From assembly GCA_913062975.1 (NCBI GenBank), contig CAJXZO010000006.1, positions 1 through 49,309 of the forward strand: 49,309 nucleotides of DNA, read 5' to 3'. Position 1 is the first letter of the stretch, and each line of letters begins with the position of its first letter. The translations under genes and the position numbers were made by a program. This document shows positions 41,323-49,239 of this stretch, piece by piece. Under the pieces are notes generated by a model. That model saw only the letters and a list, made by a program, of their open reading frames with translations. It had not been told where the DNA came from and searched no databases. Source of the DNA: an uncultured Micrococcales bacterium. GTDB lineage: Bacteria > Actinomycetota > Actinomycetes > Actinomycetales > Microbacteriaceae.

Positions 41323-42693
41323 ATGTCAGAAAACCCTTCAATACCCGACAAAGATTTATTTGATTCGCGGATGCAAGATGCCTATCCACTAAGACCCGGT
41401 TACCAGAAAAGGGTCTCGGATTGGTTTGATGGTGCTGGGTTAGGAATGTTTATACACTGGGATCACGCTAGTCAGCAAGGCTTGGAGCTTAGCTGGCCGC
41501 TGGTTGGTGGGGTGTTTGCATTGCCCGGCAAGGGAGTCCCAGCCGAGCAATATCACTCCAGCCACACCACCTTTAATCCAGTGAATTGGAATCCCGGTGA
41601 GTTGGCTCGTCTTGCTAAAGAAGCGAGCGTGACCTATGCCGTTTTTACAGCCAAGCATCATAGTGGCTGGGCCAGTTGGCCATCAAAATATGGGAACCAC
41701 AACGTCACCAGCTCTCCCTTCGGAAAAGCAGGCGGGGACATCCTAAGAAGCTACGTGGAAGCTTTCCGCTCCGAGGGAATAAAGATTGGTGTCTACTATT
41801 CGCTATCAGACTGGAGTGAAGAAAATTACCTACCTTGGAAAGATGAGTATCGTCCTTACAAATTCGGTTTTGACTCGCCAATAGGCACCCCAGAACAATG
41901 GGCAAGTTATAGGAAATACCTCAAGGGGCAACTCGAGGAGATCTTGACCAACTATGGAACGATTGACCTGCTCTGGTTTGATGGCGGATGGGAGCGTAGC
42001 GAGGATCAGTGGGACACTGCTGACATTGAGCAGCACATCCACAAGCTCAGCCCCAATACCCTCATAAACGACCGTCTTTTTAGCCAAGGTGACTATCGCA
42101 CCCCCGAGCAATGGATACCCGCTCAACCTTTGGAGGAACCGTGGGAATGTTGCATGACTATGAATTATTCATGGGGATACGTGCCAGATGACCACAGCTT
42201 TAAGAGCACGTATGAGATTCTTCGCACACTGATTGAGGTTGTCTCTCGAGGTGGCAACCTGCTTCTAAACATTGGCCCAAAGGGTGATGGCGATCTAGTG
42301 GATGAAGAGCGGACTATTCTTGAGGAGCTTGCTGGGTGGATGCAGGCAAATGGAGAAAGTGTAATTTCGGCTCAGCCAGGACTTGAGCCCTGGCAGTTTT
42401 ATGGGCCAACCACTAGGAGAGGTGATCATGTCTATTTGCATAACTTCGCCACACCCGGAGAGTCTGTAGTTGTTCGTGGAATTAATATCCGTCGAGTGCG
42501 CTCGGTGAAAAGCTTAGCCACCGGCGAGGAGTTCGAATTCATTCGAAGGGCGGCTATTAACGACACCGGTGCAACGGATCCCGAAGGTGAAATCATCATC
42601 GACACCTCCAATGGCAGCGTCTCAGGGTTGATTCCAGTTTTAGTTGTTGACATCAGCGGTGACCCCAAAGATGTCGTACTAACGAATTTTTAA
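41323..42693 (+). CDS. Alpha-L-fucosidase-like GH29, divergent member
   Basis: 456 residues from the ATG at 41323 (AGAGGACA upstream). It is a GH29 protein of a different branch from the other three: LGMFIHWDHASQQGLELSW, FTAKHHSGWASWPSKYGNHN, the nucleophile segment IDLLWFDGGWERSEDQW, and EPWECCMTMNYSWGYVPDD, which should lie at the acid/base loop. KHHSG replaces the usual KHHDG. No signal peptide. A different linkage or aglycone preference from its paralogues is likely. It is part of the transporter operon. Confidence 0.88.
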   Translation: MSENPSIPDKDLFDSRMQDAYPLRPGYQKRVSDWFDGAGLGMFIHWDHASQQGLELSWPLVGGVFALPGKGVPAEQYHSSHTTFNPVNWNPGELARLAKEASVTYAVFTAKHHSGWASWPSKYGNHNVTSSPFGKAGGDILRSYVEAFRSEGIKIGVYYSLSDWSEENYLPWKDEYRPYKFGFDSPIGTPEQWASYRKYLKGQLEEILTNYGTIDLLWFDGGWERSEDQWDTADIEQHIHKLSPNTLINDRLFSQGDYRTPEQWIPAQPLEEPWECCMTMNYSWGYVPDDHSFKSTYEILRTLIEVVSRGGNLLLNIGPKGDGDLVDEERTILEELAGWMQANGESVISAQPGLEPWQFYGPTTRRGDHVYLHNFATPGESVVVRGINIRRVRSVKSLATGEEFEFIRRAAINDTGATDPEGEIIIDTSNGSVSGLIPVLVVDISGDPKDVVLTNF

Positions 42694-42734
42694 TAAGGAC
42701 AAAGCAAAAAACAACAAGCAGGAAGGGATACAAG

Positions 42735-44102
42735 ATGTCACTGAAAAAAATTGGTCTTCCCAGAAAAGATTTCTGGGATAACTTCGCTCGAGAGGTTCCC
42801 AGCTGGTACACCGACGCTAAGCTAGGAATCTTTGTATCGTGGGGACCGTTTTCGGTTCCGGCGTACGGAGAGCCAGTTGGCGAGCTCGGAACCGTTGATG
42901 AAAAAATCTGGTTCAAAACCAACCCATACGCCGAGTGGTATTACAACACCATGAGGATTGAGGGCTCTGGTGCGCAACTTCACCACAAAGAGCATTACGG
43001 TGACGCGCCCTACGATGATTTCTTAGACAACTGGCAAATCCCAGATTTCGACCCAGATGCATGGTGCAAACTGTTTCGCCGTGCTGGTGCTCGTTATGTA
43101 TTGCCACTATCCAAGCATCACGATGGTGTTACTCTTTGGGATGCACCCGGAACTGGAACACGCAATACTGTGCATCGAGGGCCGAAACTAGACATCATGC
43201 AGGCAATTGCCGATGCCGCTCGGGCCAACGACATTCGGTTCGCGGTCTACTATTCCGGCGGACTGGATTGGGGGCTGGACAATTTTCGACAAATAGAAAC
43301 TTTTGACGATGTTTATGACCTCAGGCCTAATGATGCTGCCTACTCGGTTTATGCATACGAGCACGTCAAGGATTTGATTGACCGCTATCAGCCGGATATC
43401 TTGTGGAACGATATCGAATGGCCTGATTTTTCAAAGCTGAACGATGAAAGTGTTGACTACACCCTTGCAAAGCTATTCAGGTACTACTACGACAAAGTTC
43501 CACACGGTCTGGTCAATGACCGCTGGGGGGAAACCCATCATGACTTTGCAACAAGTGAATACCAGGCGTTGCAAGAATCAGAGGATGCCGAGGTTTGGGA
43601 AAACTGCAGAGGCATTGGGATGAGCTTTGGTTATAACCAGTACGAAACTGAAGAGCACTCTCTCACAGTGGAGTCGGCTCTGGAGCACTTCGTCGACATC
43701 GTTTCTCGTGGCGGCAACTTGCTACTAAATGTTGGTCCGACCGCCAGTGGCCAGATACCAGACATTCAGCGCAAGGTTCTGGAGGGAATGGGTGACTGGA
43801 TGGAAGTTAATTCCAGCGCGATTTACGAGACCAGCAAAGTTAGCGAACTTAGTGCATCTAACCTAGACAGCGACTCGGCATGGGTTCGCTTCACGGGGAC
43901 TTCCGATCGGGTCTTCGCTCACATCAATGGCAAGGGAGATGTCTCATTCAACCTAACTGCAGGAGTGGTGGACGAGGGCAGTGCTAAGTTGCTCGCATCA
44001 GGAAATTCGGTTGCAGTTAGTCGAAGTGGAGACAATGTGAGTATTAACTTGCCAGAGGCGGATGTGAGGGGTCCTCAGGTAATAGAGTTCAGGCGTGCAT
44101 GA
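42735..44102 (+). CDS. Alpha-L-fucosidase, GH29 (paralogue 3)
   Basis: 455 residues, start with AGGAAGGGA upstream. It is very similar to the two minus-strand fucosidases (LGIFVSWGPFSVPAY, VLPLSKHHDGVTLWDAPGTGTRNTVHRG, ILWNDIEWPDFSK, GIGMSFGYNQYE, LLLNVGPTASGQ). Note SWG instead of the HWG found in the paralogues near the N-terminus: a His that usually contacts fucose is changed to Ser, so specificity or activity may differ. No signal peptide. Its stop overlaps the following asparaginase-family start by 8 bp. Confidence 0.9.
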   Translation: MSLKKIGLPRKDFWDNFAREVPSWYTDAKLGIFVSWGPFSVPAYGEPVGELGTVDEKIWFKTNPYAEWYYNTMRIEGSGAQLHHKEHYGDAPYDDFLDNWQIPDFDPDAWCKLFRRAGARYVLPLSKHHDGVTLWDAPGTGTRNTVHRGPKLDIMQAIADAARANDIRFAVYYSGGLDWGLDNFRQIETFDDVYDLRPNDAAYSVYAYEHVKDLIDRYQPDILWNDIEWPDFSKLNDESVDYTLAKLFRYYYDKVPHGLVNDRWGETHHDFATSEYQALQESEDAEVWENCRGIGMSFGYNQYETEEHSLTVESALEHFVDIVSRGGNLLLNVGPTASGQIPDIQRKVLEGMGDWMEVNSSAIYETSKVSELSASNLDSDSAWVRFTGTSDRVFAHINGKGDVSFNLTAGVVDEGSAKLLASGNSVAVSRSGDNVSINLPEADVRGPQVIEFRRA

Positions 44103-45066
44103 AGCTGAAACCTATGCAGAGCTCGCTCGAGTCATCCGTTCTGGCTTCACGGAGAGCAAACACTTTGGCTCGTTACTAGCTCTGAACGCTGATGGAACAG
44201 TTGCTCTGAGTCTCGGAGTGCCAGACGAAGAAATCTTACCCAGGTCGACATATAAGCCGTTGCAAGCAGTTGGTTTATTGGAGGCAGGTCTACGTCTAAA
44301 AACTGAGCAGCTTGCGGTTGCCATTGGCAGTCATGTTGGAGCTTCACCGCACCAAGAGATGGTCCGCTCGATTTTGGATGATTTTGGTCTGAATGAGCGA
44401 CTCTTGGGCTGTCCACCGGATTACCCGGAGGACGCAAAAACTCGCAATTTGATGATACGTGACGGGGTATCTAAAAAACCTATTTGCATGAACTGTTCAG
44501 GCAAGCATGCCGCGATGTTAGCGGCATGCAGAGCAAACAGCTGGCCCACAGAGACCTATTTAGAACCAACTCATCCGCTACAGCAGATTATTCGCGACAC
44601 CGTTGAAAAAGTAAGTGGAGTTTCTGTCAAAAGCGTCGCAGTTGATGGCTGCGGGGTCCCACTTTTTGGAACTTCGGTGCGCGGAGTGGCGCAGGCATTC
44701 CAGCAAGTAGCTCAGGCTGAGGCAGACTCTAAGTTGGGTAAGGTCGCAAATGCCATGAGGAGCCATCCGGTTTTAGTTCAGGGCGAGGGTCAATACAACA
44801 CCTTGGTAATGCAACATTTTCAAGGATCAATTGCAAAAGGTGGTGCGGAAGGAGTGCTTGGCATGGCCACTCTAAATGGCGAGAGTGTTGGGGTAAAGGT
44901 AATTGACGGAAGCCTTAGGGCAACAACTGTGATTGCCCTTCAGGCACTTGAAAAAATTGGGGCGCTGCCCATGGGCTCACTAACTAAATACCCAGATCTT
45001 GGGTATGCAATTTTTGGTGGCAGTCATCAAGTGGGGCAAATTGAAGCTGCGCCGCAGCTCAAATAA
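44095..45066 (+). CDS. L-asparaginase II family (PF06089) protein
   Basis: 323 residues, GTG start inside the end of the fucosidase gene. It has the Rhizobium-type asparaginase signature: GxPDEEILPRSTYKPLQAVGLLEAG (SxxK pair), IGSHVGASPHQEM, MNCSGKHAAMLAACR, then VAVDGCGVPLFGTSVRGVAQAF and VLVQGEGQYNTLVM. This fold is unrelated to the E. coli enzymes. It hydrolyses L-asparagine to aspartate and ammonia. It is last in the transporter/fucosidase operon, so a substrate released from Asn-linked glycans is a tempting idea but is not shown. A run of 435 bp without genes follows. Confidence 0.85.
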   Translation: MHEAETYAELARVIRSGFTESKHFGSLLALNADGTVALSLGVPDEEILPRSTYKPLQAVGLLEAGLRLKTEQLAVAIGSHVGASPHQEMVRSILDDFGLNERLLGCPPDYPEDAKTRNLMIRDGVSKKPICMNCSGKHAAMLAACRANSWPTETYLEPTHPLQQIIRDTVEKVSGVSVKSVAVDGCGVPLFGTSVRGVAQAFQQVAQAEADSKLGKVANAMRSHPVLVQGEGQYNTLVMQHFQGSIAKGGAEGVLGMATLNGESVGVKVIDGSLRATTVIALQALEKIGALPMGSLTKYPDLGYAIFGGSHQVGQIEAAPQLK

Positions 45067-45502
45067 ACAAGATTTGCCTTTCTTACCACTGGACAATGAG
45101 CTTACGGCTGTTGACTGATTTGATTATCAGGCAACCACCGAGGGTGTCGCCCCAAAAAAGCATTTTTATTCGCACGCTTCAGTCTCTACTGATTAAGAAT
45201 CTGTCATCCAATCTCTGGAAATGAATTTTTTGGAAAAACCATGCTGTGAAAACTTAGAAAACAATGTCTCTGAAGAGCCAGAGAATTGACTCTCTGATAT
45301 TTCGGAAGCTGGTCAGTGCAGAGACTGGTTGGAAATAAGATCTTGTGGAGGGAGAGTGGAACTGGCATGACTCAACAAAAAGGTTTTATTCTGGCGAGGA
45401 ATTGAGTGATAGGGGTGTCTTCAGTGTCAGTGCCAACCACTAATGTCGTAATTTAGCGACGCTAAATCGAATAATGTATGTCTTATATAACGTTAGTAAG
45501 AC
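45067..45502. other. Gene-poor spacer, mostly unassigned
   Basis: 436 bp. No convincing coding frame, terminator with T-run or repeat is seen in the first 380 bp; it may be decayed sequence. The last 55 bp hold two inverted repeats that look like the hipB operator region (listed separately). Confidence 0.5.
45451..45467. promoter_or_regulatory. Candidate HipB operator 1 (ATTTAGC-GAC-GCTAAAT)
   Basis: A perfect 7-bp inverted repeat with a 3-bp centre, 36 bp before the hipB start. Its form suits a dimeric HTH antitoxin that represses its own operon. Confidence 0.55.
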
Positions 45503-45503
45503 A
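45479..45503. promoter_or_regulatory. Candidate HipB operator 2 (TGTCTTA-N11-TAAGACA)
   Basis: A perfect 7-bp inverted repeat whose last base is the A of the hipB ATG. Binding here would block both transcription and translation start. A leaderless or nearly leaderless mRNA is possible, as there is no ribosome site. Confidence 0.5.
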
Positions 45504-45802
45504 TGAGAAGACCAACTACCCCAATGCTGAAGATAACTGCAAGTCAGTGGGGCCAGCACTTTGCAACTTGGCGCAAGCTTTTGGATCTAACCTCTCAAGA
45601 TGTGGCGGAACGAGCAGGCATTCACCGCCAGACCGTTTCCAAGATTGAAAACGGGGACACGAGTGTCCGCTATGAAGATTTCCTTAGAGTGGCCAGAGCC
45701 ATCGGATTACTGGAGAAAATCACGGAGGCAATTGACCCGATGGAAACAGAGTTTGGGAAAGTCAGGGCTGAGACGGCTTTGAAAAAGAGAGTTCGCAAAT
45801 GA
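45503..45802 (+). CDS. hipB: HipB-like XRE-family antitoxin
   Basis: 99 residues with a lambda-repressor-type helix-turn-helix at ~20-75 (FATWRKLLDLTSQDVAERAGIHRQTVSKIENGDTSVRYEDFLRVARAIGLLE). Its stop overlaps the ATG of the hipA frame by ATGA, the usual hipBA coupling. HipB neutralises the HipA kinase and represses the operon. Two good inverted repeats upstream suggest it still controls its promoter although hipA is broken. Confidence 0.85.
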   Translation: MRRPTTPMLKITASQWGQHFATWRKLLDLTSQDVAERAGIHRQTVSKIENGDTSVRYEDFLRVARAIGLLEKITEAIDPMETEFGKVRAETALKKRVRK

Positions 45803-46869
45803 GGTATGTGCAAGCCGAGATTCAACTCCCTGGTTCATGGTCTTCTCTTGGCACGGGTAGATCAGAAACCAAGCGTGGAGCGGAGTATGGTTCATTTGGT
45901 TAGTCGAGTGAATATCTAAATGATTCAGACAGCTACCCTGTTGATCCGTCTTTGCCCCTGAGCCCTGGCGTCTATAGTGCTGCCGAATCACTTCACGGGG
46001 CATTTCGGGACGCCTCCCCAGATCGCTGGGGTCAAAACCTCATTGAGCGGTCCTTGAGAACAACAAAACCGCTTGGGACAATCAGTGAATTGGACTACTT
46101 GCTCGGGGTGAGTGAGGCCTCCAGAATCGGTAATTTTCGTTTCGCCGAAGATGGTGAGTTTGAGCAGAGTGGTCAGGAAATTCCAACAATGGTCACTCTT
46201 CCCAGGGTTATGAGACTTAGTGAGGAACTTGAGGAAAGCGATGACGATCAAATCACCAAGGAGCTGTGAGAGGTTGGCTCCGCCTCCTTGGGAGGGGCGA
46301 GGCCAAAAAGCTCGGTAATTGATGACGGTGTATTGATATTGAATCGCTTTGACCGGGTTGGCAAAGAAAGGCTCGGTTATATCTCTGCAATGACAATGCT
46401 TGGGAAAAATGATGGCGACCAAGCCGACTACTTGGAACTGGCAGAAGCAATCACTCTTCAGGGTCCAAATGTTCGAAGTCAACTTAGGGTGCTATGGAAG
46501 CGCGTGCTGTTGTCAGTTGCATTCAGAAACACCGACGATCACTTGCGAAACCATGGGTTTTTGAAAGTCAAGGGCGGTTGGAATCTGAGCCCGGTTTTTG
46601 ACATCAATCCAAACCCTTTGAGTAAAACTGGCCAAAGCAGCACCAGCCTTGCCGGTGCTGTTGGAACCGAGGACGAAATTGATTCCCTTTTGGAATTTTC
46701 AACTTATCTGGAAGTCGAAAAATCTGAGGCAGTGAGTGAGGTGAAAACCCTTGCTAAGTTGCTAGCTAATTCCTCGAAAGACTCATACCTTCCAAAAGTC
46801 AAGCAATCGGAAAAGGATCAAATGCTGAATGTTTTCAGTTCTTCTTTGTCGGTGATGAAACAAGTTTGA
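45799..46869 (+). pseudogene. hipA toxin kinase pseudogene
   Basis: One continuous frame from the ATG at 45799 to the stop at 46867-46869, interrupted by TAG at 45901 and TGA at 46267. Around them the frame reads as HipA: GAEYGSFG-TAG-SSEYL (a Tyr is usual), GAFRDASPDRWGQNLIER, KEL-TGA-EVGSASLGGARPKSSVIDDG, then LILNRFDRVGKERLGYISAM. Later NTDDHLRNHGFL and LSPVFDINPNP, the kinase catalytic loop and metal segment, are intact. Between VIDDG and VLILNRFDR about 60 residues of the N-lobe (AKF, ATP contacts) usual for the family seem to be deleted. The 356 codons compare with ~400-440 normally. Not a functional kinase. Confidence 0.82.
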
Positions 46870-46979
46870 TCAGATGGTTCTGCTCGTCCTGTCTGCTTCT
46901 CAATCAGGTCGAGTGCATCAAGTTTTTCAATGGGCTGAGAGTTCCGGATAAGCATGAGCTTCTGGTGCATACAAATCAA

Positions 46980-47013
46980 AACCTCACGAAGTCGTGAAAT
47001 TCTTCGTGAGGTT
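46980..47013 (-). terminator. Rho-independent terminator of tRNA-Arg
   Basis: On the minus strand a 12-bp perfect stem (AACCTCACGAAG / CTTCGTGAGGTT) with a 10-base loop begins two bases after the tRNA 3' end and is followed by TTGATTTG. Confidence 0.8.
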
Positions 47014-47015
47014 CG

Positions 47016-47088
47016 CACGCTTGGAGGGACTCGAACCCCCAACCTTCTGATCCGTAGTCAGATGCTCTATCCATTGAGCTACAAGCGC
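47016..47088 (-). tRNA. tRNA-Arg (anticodon ACG)
   Basis: 73 nt on the minus strand. Acceptor GCGCTTG/CAAGCGT (last pair G-U) with discriminator G, D arm GCTC..GAGC, anticodon arm TCTGA-CTACGGA-TCAGA with ACG, and T arm GGGGG-TTCGAGT-CCCTC with one mismatched or wobble pair. CCA is not encoded. ACG is read as ICG after deamination and decodes CGU, CGC and CGA. Confidence 0.93.
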
Positions 47089-47137
47089 TTGGGCAAGCCT
47101 CTACTCTACACAATGAAACTTTTTTGCGAAAGAGCGA

Positions 47138-49015
47138 CTAGTTGTTATACCTAACCTGCACCGGCGTCTCATCTCCAACAGTAACCCGAATCCTGTTTAT
47201 TTCCTCAAGATCAATGGTCCTGACAATGTAGGTTCCAACACCCTCAACGATTCGTAAGCCATCCATAGTTTCACTGGAGGTTGTCTTCTCATAGACAGTG
47301 TTGTATTCACCACTGCCACCTGTTTGGTGAGAAATACGAACCTTCTCACCAACGGTTGGGAACTTGACGTAGACCTTTGCCTGGGTATCGCTTATGCGCT
47401 TAGTCCAAGCTTTCATCTCACCGTATTCAGCGGTCTCATCAGAAGTTGACTCAGTAATTGTTATTCCGTCTAGGTATGTGAGGTTCCCAATGGAGCTTTG
47501 TATTTGGATGTCATATGTTCCAGCAGCAAGACCATCAGGGATGATGATTTGGAAACTTTCAGAGATTACTGAAACAAGCTCTGCTTCTTTCCCATCAATG
47601 ATGACCTTTTTTACTGACCCAAGTCTTTGGCCATTGATGGTAACTTTTTCACCAGCTGCGCTAAAGGTGTTTCCGGATCCTACCGAGGTGATAAGTGGGC
47701 CTGAATAGGGGGCGGCTGGCGCCGGTTGTTCGATCGCGGGCGTTATTCGCAAAAGGCCGATAGTGGAATCAGCCTCCGCTCTAAGCCAAACTTCGTTAGT
47801 TCCACGTGAGGGGATGTATGAGGAATCGTAATCGTCGTTGGCATCATCCTTAACGCTCAATGTCCCCGCACCGGTGTCCAAAGTCATATTTTCAAGCTGG
47901 CCGTCCTTGAAGCGCCAGAGCTCCTCATTCTCATCTGTTGTGAAAAAGGTGAAATACAAATCCCCATCAAGAGTGAAAAGCGAATTCGCATGAGCTCTGA
48001 GCTGATTGTCGGTTGTTGAGTTTGAGATCGCTGTCAAATCTACAATTTCTTCGGTTCCGGCCTCGGTGCCATTGGATGTGAATATCCCAGTGTTTCCACT
48101 TTTGCCAGCAGAATAAACAAGTTTCCCATCCAGTGAGGTCATCGAGGAAACAACGTTGTTGCTTGGGAAGCTGATGTCTGTTTTTTCAATCGTTGGGTTG
48201 GTTCCAGGAGTGTATTTGTATATGTTTTCGCGGTTGCTGGCCTCTGCAACAAAATAGAGCTCATTGCCTAGCAGCACAGGATGCTTGGGGATAGACAATT
48301 GCTGTCCAGAAACCGATGTGAATACATCGCATCTCTGCTCAACGGTGTCATAAACCCAAACATTATCTCCATTATCAACTTCTCGCATAATGAAAAATCT
48401 TGCGCCATCGGTATACGGCTCCATACGTACCGAAAATGCCCCATCCCAGGTGACATCACCGGCTTCGTTAGTAGAACAGACCGGCGTCCAAGAAGAACCG
48501 TCATAGGAGGCAAGGTCGTAATCACCTGACCCATCGGAAAGGCCACCGTAGATGGTCCCGCCAACGGAATGTATTGCCGAAAAAATATTGTCGGACCCCT
48601 GCGAGATCGTGTTATCCGTCGTGTTGAGACTGAATAGCCTGTAATCGGCATCTGCTAATTCGTCCGAGTTGGTTGATGCGACAAAGAGAATCTCGTCTCC
48701 GAGCTTTGCCATGCCTGGGTTCACATGCTTAATGTCGCCAAGGGAAATCGATGTGAGGTTCGAGCCATCCCACTTTTTCAATTTCGGTTTGAAGCTGTCG
48801 TTTGTATCAGTTGCAAAGAACCAGATATTGTCGCCGTCCACAACATGCTCTCTGTAGTCGTACCGACTATCCTCATAAAAATTGAAATACTTCACTTGAT
48901 CGCTGTTTGTGTCAACAACAGTCTCTGAGACATTAAAGGCGAGGGCTGTCGGGACAACACCGGAGCCAAGAAAAAGTGGGAGTATTCCGATTGCCAGCGT
49001 CAGTTTTCGCATCAT
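47138..49015 (-). CDS. Secreted propeller-like protein with TIG and divergent C-terminal module
   Basis: 625 residues with AAGGAG before ATGATG and a signal peptide (MMRKLTLAIGILPLFLGSG...ALA-FN). Residues ~50-420 have repeated blades of the ELWxxDGT type (DNIWFFATDTND, ELYFVAEASN, GNTGIFTSNGTEAGT, DLYFTFFTTDENEELWRFKDG). A proline-rich linker (QPAPAAPYSGPLITSV), a TIG-like domain at ~443-525 and a module at 537-625 (WTKRISDTQAKVYVKFP...GTYIVRTIDL) follow. It has the same order as the three proteins at 1.7-9.5 kb, but the module is clearly more diverged and lacks the AWIRAEDSSDPKLRT block. The operator-like palindrome lies 68 bp upstream. Confidence 0.85.
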   Translation of the reverse strand: MMRKLTLAIGILPLFLGSGVVPTALAFNVSETVVDTNSDQVKYFNFYEDSRYDYREHVVDGDNIWFFATDTNDSFKPKLKKWDGSNLTSISLGDIKHVNPGMAKLGDEILFVASTNSDELADADYRLFSLNTTDNTISQGSDNIFSAIHSVGGTIYGGLSDGSGDYDLASYDGSSWTPVCSTNEAGDVTWDGAFSVRMEPYTDGARFFIMREVDNGDNVWVYDTVEQRCDVFTSVSGQQLSIPKHPVLLGNELYFVAEASNRENIYKYTPGTNPTIEKTDISFPSNNVVSSMTSLDGKLVYSAGKSGNTGIFTSNGTEAGTEEIVDLTAISNSTTDNQLRAHANSLFTLDGDLYFTFFTTDENEELWRFKDGQLENMTLDTGAGTLSVKDDANDDYDSSYIPSRGTNEVWLRAEADSTIGLLRITPAIEQPAPAAPYSGPLITSVGSGNTFSAAGEKVTINGQRLGSVKKVIIDGKEAELVSVISESFQIIIPDGLAAGTYDIQIQSSIGNLTYLDGITITESTSDETAEYGEMKAWTKRISDTQAKVYVKFPTVGEKVRISHQTGGSGEYNTVYEKTTSSETMDGLRIVEGVGTYIVRTIDLEEINRIRVTVGDETPVQVRYNN

Positions 49016-49082
49016 TTCACTCCTTCACGCCTCACCTTGTCAGAAGGTTAGGCCGTAGGAGTTGGTCGGTAAAATTGGGACC

Positions 49083-49096
49083 TAGGGCTAGCCCCA
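49083..49096. promoter_or_regulatory. Palindromic operator, copy 5 (TAGGGCTAGCCCCA)
   Basis: Lies 68 bp upstream of the fifth secreted-protein gene, some 40 kb from copies 1-4. It fits TRGGGNTANCCCYA; the inner GGGCTAGCCC is perfectly symmetric. Confidence 0.58.
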
Positions 49097-49239
49097 GTAA
49101 ATCTGCCTTTTTGCTAAATCTGGTTTCAAAGCGTGCTCTAGATAACAATTGCCTAAACAGGTGTTCTCCCACTGTTGCGGGTGTATGCTCAGGGTTTACA
49201 CTTAGAAAAGTCAGACTTCAACGCGGAAGGATAGTGGTC

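Noticed and set aside
45045-45059. Hairpin AGCTGC-GCC-GCAGCT as terminator of the fucose operon
   Set aside because: It lies inside the coding end of the asparaginase-family gene and has no T-run after it.
45901-46269. Recoding (stop readthrough or selenocysteine) in hipA
   Set aside because: Two different stop codons plus an internal deletion fit decay better; no selenocysteine element was seen and HipA is not known to be recoded.
46818-47042. Minus-strand frame beside the tRNA
   Set aside because: It overlaps the tRNA terminator and the hipA end, has no ribosome site and no recognisable motif.
46980-47088. tRNA-Arg as an integration site of a mobile island
   Set aside because: I found no integrase gene and no repeat of the tRNA 3' end in the window.
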